Of a stretch of DNA of 64,000 nt, positions 21,936-31,805 are shown piece after piece (the stretch's first letter is position 1; each line of letters starts with the position of its first letter). Under the pieces are notes generated by a model. The model searched no databases and was not told the origin of the DNA. It worked only from the letters and a program-made list of their open reading frames with translations. This stretch comes from Trichopria drosophilae. Lineage: Eukaryota; Arthropoda; Insecta; Hymenoptera; Diapriidae. Both the position numbers and the translations under genes were made by a program. The DNA is taken from NCBI GenBank assembly GCA_030407085.1, contig CM059586.1:13906001-13970000 (forward strand), read 5' to 3'.

Positions 21936-22800
21936 TTTTGAGGTTGTTGATTACAAATCTGAAGTCAGATTTAGAAAATTAAAAATGGCGGATCCAATAT
22001 GGCGGACCAATTTTTTTAAAATCTTCAAATTCCCTTGATACTCGTTACTTGGGGTCGCTAATTACGAATCTAAAACAAAATCCTCTGAATTCTTTTAGAA
22101 TTCACTAGAAAGTCCCAGAATTCTTTAAAGAGAATTGAAAATATTCCAGAAAGTTGTAGATAGTCATAAAAGTCGTGTTTTTTAGAATCTTCTGGAAAGT
22201 TCTGAAACTCTTTCAGAAGCTTCAGGAACTCTACTAGAATCTGCAAGAGATGTAGAATCTACGACAATGTTTCTAATGATCTTTCGATTCTTTTTGCACG
22301 TTCTAGATTCTTCGAAAATTTTCCGCAAAACTTCAATGTCATTTAAAATCCTTTAGAATTTTTTTAAATTTCCAGAATTGTTTTAAAACAGTCAGGAATA
22401 TTGTAAAAAATTCCTGAAACTTCAAGAAATGTTTCAGGATTTTCTAGAACCAGGTAAAAAGCTTTACAATTCTCCTACACTCTGTAAAAGTTCTTGTAGA
22501 ATGCTCTTGAAAAGAAAAAAACTTAGAAATCACACAGAATTTTTCCATGATTCTCTAGAATTTTGAACATTTAAAAAAAAATCATCCGCCATATTGGATC
22601 CGCCATCTTGAATTTTGGAAATCTAACTTCAGATTCGTAATCAGCGATCCCAAAAACCTCCGAGTAACGATTTTCAAGCGATTTTAAACCCTTTAAAAAA
22701 ACATCTGCCATATTGGATCCGCCATCTTGAATTTTGGAAATCTAACTTCAGATTCGTAATTAGCGATCCCAAAAACCCTTAAACACAAAATATCTTAAAA
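21936..22800. repeat. Palindrome of GGCGG-family repeats around a TTC/GAA-rich core
   Basis: The left arm (about 21936-22075) holds a forward copy: AATCTGAAGTCAGATTTAG, then AAAATGGCGGATCCAATATG. On the right are two reverse copies in tandem (about 22575-22660 and 22700-22785), each with GCCATATTGGATCCGCCATC and CTTCAGATTCGTAAT. The two right copies are nearly identical, which suggests recent duplication. The core (22080-22560) consists of degenerate TTCTAGAA/TTCTGGAA-like words. Confidence 0.8.
22080..22560. repeat. Degenerate TTCnnGAA-rich tract
   Basis: Roughly 10-12 bp imperfect repeats of TTC and GAA triplets at 5 bp spacing. The best stretch is 22190-22225: TTCTGGAAAGTTCTGAAAC followed by TTTCAGAAGCTTCAGGAAC. 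This is the geometry of a heat-shock element (alternating nGAAn / nTTCn). No gene is adjacent. Confidence 0.55.
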
Positions 22801-23470
22801 ATTCATTTATTGGCAGGTCTTACACATTTCTAGACCACTTTTTGACATTCTAGCTACACAGCGAAGGGGTTAAGATACTGAGTTACATATAAATTGTCGA
22901 AAGTTTTCATAACTACAGTAATATCTCAAAAAAAAAATCTTATGGGTGTTACTGGGTAAAGTTGGTTTTTTACTAGACTGTGCTATTTTGACTCAAAACC
23001 ATGTTCTGTGAAGCGAAAACCTTCTAAATTATACATTTTTGGGCCAAACAATTTTTTAGACACTCTCTCATCGAAAAATTCCAATTCGGACTAAAGTCAT
23101 GACTTCCCGAAGAACTTTCTCTAGAGGGATGTTTTCATACATTGGAAAAAATTGTTGTGTAGAATTTACAAAAAGTTAACTCCGGATTATAAAATCTGTT
23201 CTAAGAATTGCGGAACCAACATAGCCTTACTACAATAAGGGTCCACTACATTTTGGTTCAGGAATTCATAAAACAGACTTTGCAAAACTCTAAATCCTAA
23301 GTTTCGGAACTTTTTGAAAATTTTCAAAACATATTTTTTTTTGTTTAAGAGTAGCTTCAAGCATTTTTTATCAGTTAATGTTGCAGGAAAAATATCAGCC
23401 GAATTACATGGACTTGTATTCGGTATACGCAATATTCAAATAATGTAAAACCCGTTACAATTACGGGACA
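22801..23470. other. Element end and unannotated DNA
   Basis: GCGAAGGGGTTAA (22861-22873) is a TTAA-type right terminus like that at 27951-27962. Downstream sequence to 23470 shows no gene; the 81-residue minus frame at 23187-23432 has no motif. Confidence 0.4.
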
Positions 23471-23499
23471 GCCCGTGAATCAATTAGAATAAATCCCCA

Positions 23500-23990
23500 G
23501 CTGCCGACGACTTAATTTTGTTTCATAAAGGGAAATCAAGAAAAATGTAGGTGCATCGCCATTTCCGCAGTGGAAATGTTGAGCGTGCTTCTAATCGATA
23601 ACACGGGCCGTGTGCATGAATTTTTGCAGGTTTCCCCCAGCAGCTAGAGCGGGGCGTGCAAGGGGAGTGAAAATCGGGGGGGTAGAAAGCATCCACGGCG
23701 CATTTCCTGCGGCCGTCGTCAATCAGAATTCCGCGAATTAGCGTTAACGGGCCGTTATTGCCGCGTCCATTTGGCTAGTGTACGGTTCGTTCGTGGATAT
23801 GAGCCCATAGATTCCCCATATTCTACGCAATACGGACCACGGTGAGCGCGTAGCCTAGCGGAATCCGGTTAGTTACTGCCGCGCGTTATGGACCGCGCGT
23901 GGAAAGCTCCACCCTGCGGCCGCCTGCCAGCACGCGATGCGGAAAATCGAACATCAGCCATACCTAACCCGACGACCATCGATGTATGTG
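23500..23990. promoter_or_regulatory. CpG-rich block
   Basis: Dense CpG words (GCGCGTTATGGACCGCGCG at 23881-23899, GCGGCCGCC near 23917) in an AT-rich setting, with no long open frame on either strand. A conserved regulatory block is the more likely reading, but conservation cannot be tested here. Confidence 0.3.
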
Positions 23991-24294
23991 TATTTTCAAA
24001 TATTTCGGAAAACCAATATTTTACCTACAATTTCACGTTTGTCATTTTGGGATAAACCCAAATAAATTGGTAGACGGGAAAAATTTCTAAACAGATTCTA
24101 ATGTATACTCAGAATAAGTGGTTAAAATAATGAGAAATCTGGTTATTTAACCCTTTAAAACCCAATTGCACGGAAAGTTTACTGCCAATTCAACGCTTAT
24201 TTTCAATATGAAATAAATTTCGAAAAAAATGCAAACTATCAGATTCTGCTAGTTTCAAGGCCCCTCTTTCGAATGTTAGTAAGTTTTAAAAAAA
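23991..24294. other. Spacer with TTAACCC word
   Basis: TTAACCCTTTAAAACCC at 24147-24163 could be another decayed TTAA-type terminus; no partner was found. Confidence 0.3.
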
Positions 24295-25790
24295 TTGAAA
24301 TTTATATATGATTTTGACATACACTCCCCGGCAATCACTTTTACCATGCCAAAGGCGAAATTTATCAAAATTCAAAGTTTAATATCTTTGCGAAAAATTA
24401 TCGTAGCTTAAAAAATCGAACGGCATTTCAAAGGTTATTGCAATAGCTTTCATTTGAGCAGAGAAAAAATCGAAAAGACCCGATTTTTATCGATAAAAAA
24501 CCAACAAGAAAAAATACGATATTTTTTATCTTTAGTTAATTATTTGCCAATTTGAAACGAATAATAGTAGTGTAATGAAACTAACGGGGGTTTAAAGATA
24601 TGGTTTTTACCTTTAAAATGATCGATCGCCCATTTTTGAGCGACCTTTCTGACCGGAGTTATGACTATTTTTATAAAAAGACATGATTTTTTTTTATTTT
24701 CTTATTATCTCAAAAACTAAGAGAGATAGAAAAAATGTTACCTACAAAAAAATACTCGTTTTTAGGTAGAAAATACGAAAATAAAGTCAAAATTTTAAAA
24801 ATCAAAATTTTATCGATAAAAATCTGAATTTTGCGTATTTTCGATTTCTTTCTATGCTCAAATGAAAGCTATGGCACTAACCTTTGAAATGCCGTTCGCT
24901 TTTTTTGGTACGATAATTTTTCGCAATGATATTAAACTTTGAAGTTTAATAAATTTCAGCTTTGGCATGGCAAAAGTGATTGCCGGGGAGTGTATATTGA
25001 TTTTTGGGACGCATTTTTTACAAATATCGAGTTTTCAATACAATATCTTACTTTGAGTGAGCTAAAATATATTGCAAGGGTGCATTCGATAGTTGTTCTT
25101 AAAAGATACACTGGTCCATATTTGAAATTTACGATGTCAGATTCAAAATGGCTACTTTTAATTTACAAATTCCTTTTCAAAATAACCATTTTTTTCTTGA
25201 AAACTATGCTCTTTAGAGAAAATTTTTTAAGAACAATTATGTTCTGGAATAAGTCGAAGATTCCCTCGATTTTTTTCAGAATGTATTGTCACAATTTTTT
25301 ATTTTTGAAAAACTCTGTAGTTTTCAAGAAAATTAATTATTAGTCTTGAAATCCATAAAAGTTTAAGAATTTTTTTTTAAACTATAGACTTTGACGCAAA
25401 TGTCCATAGATCGAAAATGTCTTAGAATTGGTTAAAGAATACTCATTACTAATTTTAAATACTTTCAAAAATGAAAAGTTGTGACAATATTCTAAAAAAA
25501 TTCGAGGGTATTTTTCGACTTATTCTAGAACATAATTGTTGTTATAAAATTTTCTCCAAAGTCCATAGTTTTCAAGAAAAAAACGATTCAATTTTGAAAA
25601 AGAATTTGTAAATGCAATGGCCATTTTGAAACTGATATAAAAAATTTCAAATATATACCAGTGTATCTTTTAAGTACAACTATCGAATGCACCATTGCAA
25701 TATATATTTTAGCTCACTCAAAGTAAGATATTGTATCGAAAATTCGACATTTGTAAAAAATGCGTCCAAAAAAATCATATTTTTCTACTA
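24295..25790. repeat. Large foldback element split by a nested palindrome
   Basis: The left arm (about 24998-25330 plus the outer fragment left of 24316) is complementary to the right arm (about 25450-25785). Shared words include GGACGCATTTTTTACAAAT, TCTTACTTTGAGTGAGCTAA and ATCGAATGCACC in complement, AGATACACTGGT and TCAAAATGGC. The 134-residue plus frame at 24939-25343 runs along this arm and is a by-product. The centre (25380-25580) contains a copy of the hairpin module (ACTATAGACTTTG, TCTTAGAATTGGTTAAAGAA). Confidence 0.75.
24316..24997. mobile_element. Nested palindromic miniature element with 7 bp target duplication
   Basis: Ends GACATACACTCCCCGG (24316-24331) and the complement of ATATACACTCCCCGG (up to 24997) are inverted, and the arms stay complementary for about 190 bp (24316-24500 against 24805-24997). 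TGATTTT flanks it on both sides (24309-24315 and 24998-25004), consistent with a 7-8 bp target duplication. No transposase. The superfamily is uncertain; hAT (8 bp) is possible if the adjoining mismatch is accepted. Confidence 0.75.
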
Positions 25791-26280
25791 TATGGAGTGT
25801 CCCATATAACTGGGTAACGATATTGCAGGAGGCGATTCTCCGTGACATTTAGAACAAAAAAGCCCTGTACAAAAATTGGAGTTGATGCTCAGAATTTGAG
25901 TGATGAGCTATTGAAGTTTAGAAAAAAAAATCGGTTTTTGGCAATAGCTCGGCTTATTTTGAAGTTATTTCAATGAGTGAAGGATCCTTTTCAATAAATG
26001 AATATTTTTAAAGTTTTGGCCTCAAAAATGGGAAAAAGGCAAATTTTTGCGGTTTTTTGCATCTAACTCATTTCACTAAATAGATAATGAAATATCGCCC
26101 AAGAAAAAGTTTTAGAAAAGACGAAAAATTTTCCACCTCATTCATTGGGTTTCGATAAAAATTGAATCCTCGGGAACACTCTTATTGTCGTAGAATTGGC
26201 GAAAAACGCATTTGGCACTGACGCCGCCTGTTTTTCGCCCGGTTTAAACCGTTTTTTTTTCTGGAAATCCGTACAAAAAT
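25791..26280. repeat. Possible element beginning GGAGTGTCCC
   Basis: GGAGTGTCCCATATAACTGG (25795-25814) followed by GTGACATTTAGAACAAAAAA is written in the style of insect repeat ends that begin with a GGTGTCCCA-like word. Recognition is from general familiarity, not a database match, and no opposite end was found. Confidence 0.3.
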
Positions 26281-27521
26281 TTACTGTTAAAATAACCAGA
26301 ATATTTTACCAGAAAAGTTTCTTTACTGTAACTGATATTTTAATAAAAATTATAATAAATTCTGGTTAAAATTACTATTTTTCCCTTTTTGACCTTCTAT
26401 CAGGGACAGATATTTTCTCAACCACGAGATTTTTTAATTCAAAACATCGGATGTAAGATCTGAGGACTACAATGAAATTAGGTCCTTAAGATATTCAAGA
26501 TTGTGAATTTCTAATCGGATATTATTTTTCAAAATACTATTTTATTATACATTTATTATATGTAAATTTTCCAGCAGAATAATAACAAAAAAATTGTTCA
26601 TAGAAATAAAAGTAATTAAATATTTTCAATTCGTCATGGGGACGGTAAGTGAATTAACGTCAAATTGTTCATTCGTTTTCACCACCAGCTTTCCCTCTTT
26701 TTCCAAGGTTTTTTCCACTGTTTCCCAATACAGAGCCAGTGGTTCGCAGTTTCCTTACGATTCCTTTTATGATTACGACTAAGTCGTAGAGCAAGGAACT
26801 GAAAGTATTCGATATCCGATCCGCATTTCTAGTCAACTGAAAAAATAGACAATACTAAGCCGTTTTCAGATTCTGAAATCGTGGTTGAAAATCTATTCAA
26901 ATATTTAATTCTTTCCGTGAATGACTTGTTTAGACATTTTACGAGAGTTTTAGAACGATAGATTTTCTGAAAACTAATACATCATCAAATAATCTTGAGG
27001 ATACTACTCTAACTAAAATCAGTTATTAATAATAATAAAAAATAATCTTCAGAGTTCTATAGCATTTCAGAAAATACATAATTGAATTACAAGAAATGTA
27101 ATTGAATTTCTGATTCGAACCATACAAAAATATCTTTATTATAATTGCTGATTTTTATAATGGCATTGTTATAGTGGTTTTTACAAAGCCACAAATGTTT
27201 TTTCGATATAATTTTCTCTCAACGAATCTTTTTGTCAAAAATCATGATAGTGGAGTTTTAGCTTACAAATAACCACCATTTTTTACAAGGCACATAACCT
27301 CAAAATTAGGCGACAAAAAATTAATGAAATTTTTAGGCAAGCTTCTTAGACTCCAGTTTTGAATGTACTAGATTTGAAGTTGCGTTTTTTTGCATATTTC
27401 TTCCCATTCTTTAAGATAACAATACTGACTTTTGAAATAAAATGGCGCGCACCCGAAATTCGGCAAAAACTGCGTTTTTTTTTATTTAACTTGCTCCGAT
27501 TTGGAATCCAAGTCTAACTTG
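26281..27521. other. No gene recognised
   Basis: AT-rich DNA; the short plus frame at 26594-26782 is unremarkable. Nothing else is supported. Confidence 0.4.
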
Positions 27522-27871
27522 CGGGTTTTTGGGGTCGCTGAATCCGAATCTGAAGTCAAAATTTAAAAATTCAAAATAGCGGATGCGATATGGCGGCCGA
27601 AAATGAAAAAAAAAATGAAAAAAGTTACTCGATAGTAACGAAATTTGTTACTCAGGGGTTTTCGGGGTTGCTAATTACGAATTCAAGCTTGAAATTTCAA
27701 AATTCAAGATGGCGGATTCACATTCGCAATCAGCAACCTCGAAAACCCCCGAGTAACAAATTTCATCACAATCAAGTAATGTTTTTCATTTTCGGCCACC
27801 ATATTGGATTCGTTATTTTGAATTTGCAAATTTTGTGTTCAAATTCGTAATCAGCGACCTCGAAAACCCTT
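27522..27871. repeat. Palindrome of GGCGG-family repeats
   Basis: The left half (GGGGTCGCTGAATCCGAATC at 27531, ATATGGCGGCCGAAAATG at 27588, TTACTCAGGGGTTTTCGGGG at 27649) is the reverse complement of the right half (CCTCGAAAACCCCCGAGTAA at 27737, CATTTTCGGCCACCATATTG at 27787, CGTAATCAGCGACCTCGAAA at 27846). The centre (27690-27720) carries a further AAGATGGCGG copy. GGGGTTAA at 27955-27962 nearby is a TTAA-type end. Confidence 0.75.
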
Positions 27872-28054
27872 CAGTACGGGTTGGAGTCGAAATGGCGATA
27901 AAAAAAATTCCTGCCATTCTGATCACTTTTTTTAGAATTTTCTATGCCAACGAAGGGGTTAATAGAGCACATATATTCAGTTCGTTCAAAATTTCATTGT
28001 TTTGTATCTTTTCCGGAGTTTTATGATAATATTATTAAATTTTAGAGAAAAAAA
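27872..28054. other. Spacer with TTAA-type right terminus
   Basis: CAACGAAGGGGTTAA (27948-27962) matches the terminus at 22861-22873 in sequence and orientation. No coding. Confidence 0.35.
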
Positions 28055-28380
28055 ATGATCCGAATTTCGTCCAACAACTGTTTTTTTTGCGTTCTTTGGC
28101 ATTTTAAATGGAGTATATTATATTTGGGTGGCTCAAAATATAATTCTTTACGTATTTTTCCCGCTCTTTATGAAACGCGAATTTTTTTTTTAAATGTGAT
28201 TTTTTGTGATATCCGTCCAAAAACAGCGTCTTTTTTTAGTTCGCGGTTTTTGCTGAAGTGTTATTATATTTCAGAAGTTCAAGATATTGCAGGAGTGTAT
28301 TATGTAAGGGTGGTTAAAAAATATAATGTTTTTTTTTTGTATATTTTCCTGCTTTCTACGATAATCCTACTAGTTTTTGA
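28055..28380 (+). repeat. Degenerate direct duplication (~170 bp) inside a 163-codon open frame
   Basis: Two diverged direct copies begin at GTCCAACAACTG (28070) and GTCCAAAAACAG (28216). Both continue through a T-run, a GGAGT(A/G)TATTAT word, a GGGTGG word and TTTTTCC(C/T)GC. They keep one open plus-strand frame (28055-28546, 163 codons). Its product is rich in Phe, Ile, Tyr and Leu, ends in a low-complexity TTATAT repeat and has no recognisable domain. The frame is most likely a by-product of T-rich duplicated DNA. Confidence 0.45.
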
Positions 28381-28419
28381 TGATGAAAAACTGATGCATC
28401 ACCCGATTAGGATTTTATC

Positions 28420-28465
28420 TTCATTATATTTATATTGCTTATATTTATATTTATATTTATTTGCG
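28420..28465. repeat. (TTATAT)n microsatellite
   Basis: Imperfect hexamer run of TTATAT. Confidence 0.75.
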
Positions 28466-28546
28466 AACATAACAAAAATTATGAAAGTTAAGTATGCATT
28501 TATATTTAAGAAAATTGACAGAATATGTGAAAACGTTTCGGCTTAG

Positions 28547-29138
28547 TTATAAAAGTAGAATTCAAAATATAAAAATTTCTCTTTTCTTAATTAAAAAATG
28601 TTGAATTATTTTTAATCATTTTATTTCGTTACTCATCCGAGATTCCTCCATTATTTATCGAAGGTTTGTACATTGTTCGTCCATCTTCGTCCCAATATTT
28701 GTCAAAAATTTGTCTGTGAAATACCTAAAATTGACCGATAATAATTTGTCCTCATTTAAAACATTTGTCTTTTTAACATTTATTCTTCTTCTAAATAAAG
28801 TGAACTGTATGTTCGAGTTTGGATCACTTCAGGACAATGGACGTCCATTGGATTTTCATCATGACGAAAATTGGACTAGAATTAGAGTTGTGGCCAAAAA
28901 ATGTACGTCCGGAATGTCCAGTTTTGGTCATAGTCCGCAGACTAAAAAAAAAATCTGTTTTTGCAATATTCTGGGTAGGGGAGCTATAAAACCCCCAAAA
29001 AGACAAAAAAACACAAAAATTAAATAAAACAACACACAAAAATACAGTTTTTGGCCGAAATTCGTGTCGCACTATTTTTTTTTTAAACTAGTGTCGTTAT
29101 GTAACTTTATACCATTAAAGTAGCTCTTATCTACGTAC
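28547..29138. other. No gene recognised
   Basis: AT-rich; contains an opposing pair of frames at 28710-29072 with no motif. CGTCCATTGG and GTCCGGAATGTCCAG words near 28850 and 28910 are unassigned. Confidence 0.4.
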
Positions 29139-29142
29139 TTAA

Positions 29143-29537
29143 CCCTTTTCGTCCCGAAAGTCTGGAATTTGCACACAACTTTCAAGGCTGTATCTTTTGT
29201 TCCAAACGGCGATAGAAAAATTGAAAAAAATCCCACGGTAGAAGAAAGGGTTGAGCAAAACGACTCGATTAGTATCTTTTGAATTGGTCAGCATTGCCCT
29301 TTTCAATGTCAAAAAACGCGATTCCTGCAAAGAAACGTCAAAAAAATCGGGATTTAAAAAAAAAATGATCATAACTTTTTTCTTCCAAATTGCCGGCTCA
29401 TTCTGACGACGGCATTTGAAATAGGAGACCCAAATCTATGGATTTTGACTTATTTCAATGTTTTCTAACGACGTTTGGAAGACAAATTACAGCTTTGAAA
29501 GTTTTGTCCAGATTCCGGACATTTGGGACGAAAAGGG
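29143..29537. mobile_element. piggyBac-like miniature element (MITE), 395 bp
   Basis: Perfect TTAA flanks (29139-29142 and 29538-29541). Perfect inner ends CCCTTTTCGTCCC and GGGACGAAAAGGG continue as about 70-75 bp imperfect inverted repeats (AAAGTCTGGAATTTG against the complement of CAGATTCCGGACATTT; ACAACTTTCAAGGCTGTA against the complement of TACAGCTTTGAAAGTTTTGT). Length, TTAA target and CCC start fit a piggyBac-superfamily MITE. No transposase; the 77-residue minus frame inside is not a gene. Confidence 0.9.
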
Positions 29538-29667
29538 TTAATGTGTACACAAGATCATGTATATTAATTTTTTGCATAATTCATTTACGAGAAAGACTAA
29601 GTGGTTTTAGATGCAAATTACGTGTTTAATATTGAAAATAAAAAATATATTTACATTGATAGGCAGA

Positions 29668-29996
29668 CCTTCGGAAAGACTGGGTCACCTGGTAAAATTT
29701 TTTTGGCATGTTTTCCGACGTATTTTGGGTCGCTGAACACGAATCTGAAGTCAAAATTTGTTGCTCGGCCATATCTTGGCCGCTATATTGAAAAAATATC
29801 GGAAAAATGTAATTTTTGTTAGTTTTTTGCATTTATCTTGAAAACTCGAACTCGCACGAAAAAAAGTTTCATACAAAAATGTAGATATGTCCGAGCGATA
29901 AATTTTGACTTTAGATTCGTCTTCAGCGACCCAAAATACGTCGGAAAACATGTGAATAAAATTTTGTACAGGTGATCCAGTTTTTCCGAAGGTTTA
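29668..29996. repeat. Foldback element, ~110-120 bp arms
   Basis: The left arm (29668-29780: ACCTTCGGAAAGACTGGGTC, ATGTTTTCCGACGTATTTTG, GGGTCGCTGAACACGAATCT) is the complement of the right arm (29884-29996: AGATTCGTCTTCAGCGACCC, AAAATACGTCGGAAAACAT, CTTCCGAAGGT in complement). It belongs to the GGCGG family by its GAATCTGAAGTCAAAATTT and GGCCATATCTTGG words. The overlapping short frames here are all products of the palindrome. Confidence 0.85.
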
Positions 29997-30720
29997 CCCA
30001 TTGATGGAGGTCATCGCTTATTTAAATCTGATCGAGCAATTTACATTTTTCAAATTAAATGTGAAAAAGACGAAAAAAACACTTTCGTTTTGTTTTCAAG
30101 ATGGCTAGCAGGATATGTCAGAGCGCCATTTTTGTCGATTTCGAACGCGTGTATCACCCGAAGGTTTACCAAAATTGGAAGGACAAAAAAGCCGCTGATG
30201 ATCTTGCGAGCAATATCAGATGGCGAATTCTGATTCGCGTTTCTGGAAACGTGCCGATTGCCGCGCACGATTGCCGAGCACGATTGCTGGAAATTTCATT
30301 AAGAAAATCCCGAGTTTTGGAATACGCAATGAGATAACGAAACTGCGGAGAGCTTGAAAAATCAGGCATTATTCTTCCCACGCTCGAGCGGGCTAGCCGC
30401 CGAGAGGCTCTTCGGGTGCGATCAGTCGCCATGATAAAAGTTAGACGCTCGAACTTTTATCTACCTCGTAAATACACCGCGCGCGTCCTACTACGTCCGT
30501 GGGCACGCGATGGGAATAATTAAATTCATCACTTCGCGCGGTGACTGCAAAAACTGCGCGATGAATTTTTGCCGAGATTTGATACGAGGCGGCGCGTCGG
30601 TCGTGCCTAACTAGGGGGAACGCGAGCGAGGTGAAAAAAGGAGGAGGTTTCGTTTCAATTAAAATTTCATTACCCGAGGAGTCGTGTGTTTTCGTCGGCA
30701 TAATTGCCCTGCTGAACTCA
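29997..30720. promoter_or_regulatory. CpG-rich block
   Basis: Composition turns GC/CpG-rich from about 30110 to 30640 (GCACGATTGCCGAGCACGATTG, written here as two GCACGATTGC-like repeats near 30266 and 30279; GCGCGCGTCC near 30479). Frames on both strands have no recognisable domain. Likely non-coding regulatory or exon-proximal DNA. Confidence 0.3.
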
Positions 30721-31576
30721 CTCTTTTAATTGGAGTGAGGCACTGGGAGGAAGCACGTCCGATTTGCGATCTACTCCTTTACATTGAGCTGAATGAGCAT
30801 AAAATCGATTGGATATTATATTCTTGTTACTCTGCAAGTTTCTTAGAACGAAACTCACTCTGAACCCAGGGCAATTAGTAGCTTATGCTGAAAAGAGATG
30901 AAATACTCTAAAGGAGTGAGGTAAGTCACTCTAAACAAATATGGAATTCACTACAATTGGTATGAAAATTCACTCTTACAATTGAGTGAAAATTTATATT
31001 TCAGCTTCATTTCTATGGTTGGTTATAATATCTACAACACTGTTGACATTTTTGCAGATGTTTAATTTCTTGCTTTGTTAATGCGATAAATACCGTATCA
31101 TGTTCCCAGAATACAAGATACAGCGGTCCCCGCCGTAAGTTATATATTTGCCTTGTTCAGTTTTACTAACCTCTTTCTCTTTTACCCCACCACATCGTTT
31201 CGCTACGCCTCGCGACGTTCGGCAGTGCTCGGCAAAGATTGGAATGCTTCGGTTAAGCCCACAATCGCGGAAGAAGGGATAATGGGGGGAAGCAATGAGT
31301 AGGCCCTACGGTATAACTTAGAACGGGTCGTATAACTAAGGACGAGGTTGTTGTACTGCTTTTGAAGATGGCGGAGCTAATATGGCGATGGCAAAATAAA
31401 AAATATTCATCGATTTTTAGTTATTTTCACTATTGACATACGTTTTGCGTCGCTAATAACATTGTCTGACACTGATTCTACATTTGACAAGCGAAGTATA
31501 ATTTCCAAAGTATTTTATGCCTCAAATGTTGGCGCTAGCAGAATTGTCGTATTTAATCACTGTTTCGAACCAAGTA
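30721..31576. other. ACTC/GAGT-rich stretch and GC-rich patch
   Basis: Repeated CACTC...GAGTG pairs (30718-30740, 30905-30935, 30968-30990) resemble small palindromic elements. A GC-richer patch at 31120-31330 carries partly inverted CGTAAGTTATA / TATAACTTA words at its two ends. A GGCGG-family fragment (AAGATGGCGGAGCTAATATG) is at 31364-31383. No gene. Confidence 0.4.
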
Positions 31577-31805
31577 ATAATAATAATAATAATAAATTGT
31601 CTTTATTGGCCAACAAAATAAAAAATACAGAGTAAACAACCGTGTACAATGCTAAAAGGCGAACCGAAACTTAAAAAAAGTTGTTTTGCAGACTGACCTT
31701 CAGGTGAGGTTAGATATCACAAAGTTTCGATTTTGGACTATATTTCGGATGTTTTGGATTTAACCTCAATTTTCTCGATAATGGCAAGGCAATTCTGCTA
31801 ACGTC
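31577..31805 (-). mobile_element. 3' end of a LINE with (TTA)n tail, copy 1
   Basis: On the minus strand the sequence reads GGCCAATAAAGACAAT followed by a TTA triplet run (31577-31603 on the plus strand). It shares an extended pattern with 46733-46960: CTTTATTGGCC, then AAAAGGCGAAC, then TTTTxCAGACTG, then GGxAAxxCATTCTGCT. Triplet tails with an AATAAA just upstream are typical LINE 3' ends. Only the tail end is present. Confidence 0.65.

Noticed and set aside
24939..25343. 134-codon plus frame
   Set aside because: Runs along a foldback arm and across the nested element junction; its peptide has no domain and the opposite arm is not coding.
28055..28546. 163-codon membrane-like protein
   Set aside because: Hydrophobic content follows from T-rich duplicated DNA and a TTATAT repeat; no recognisable family.
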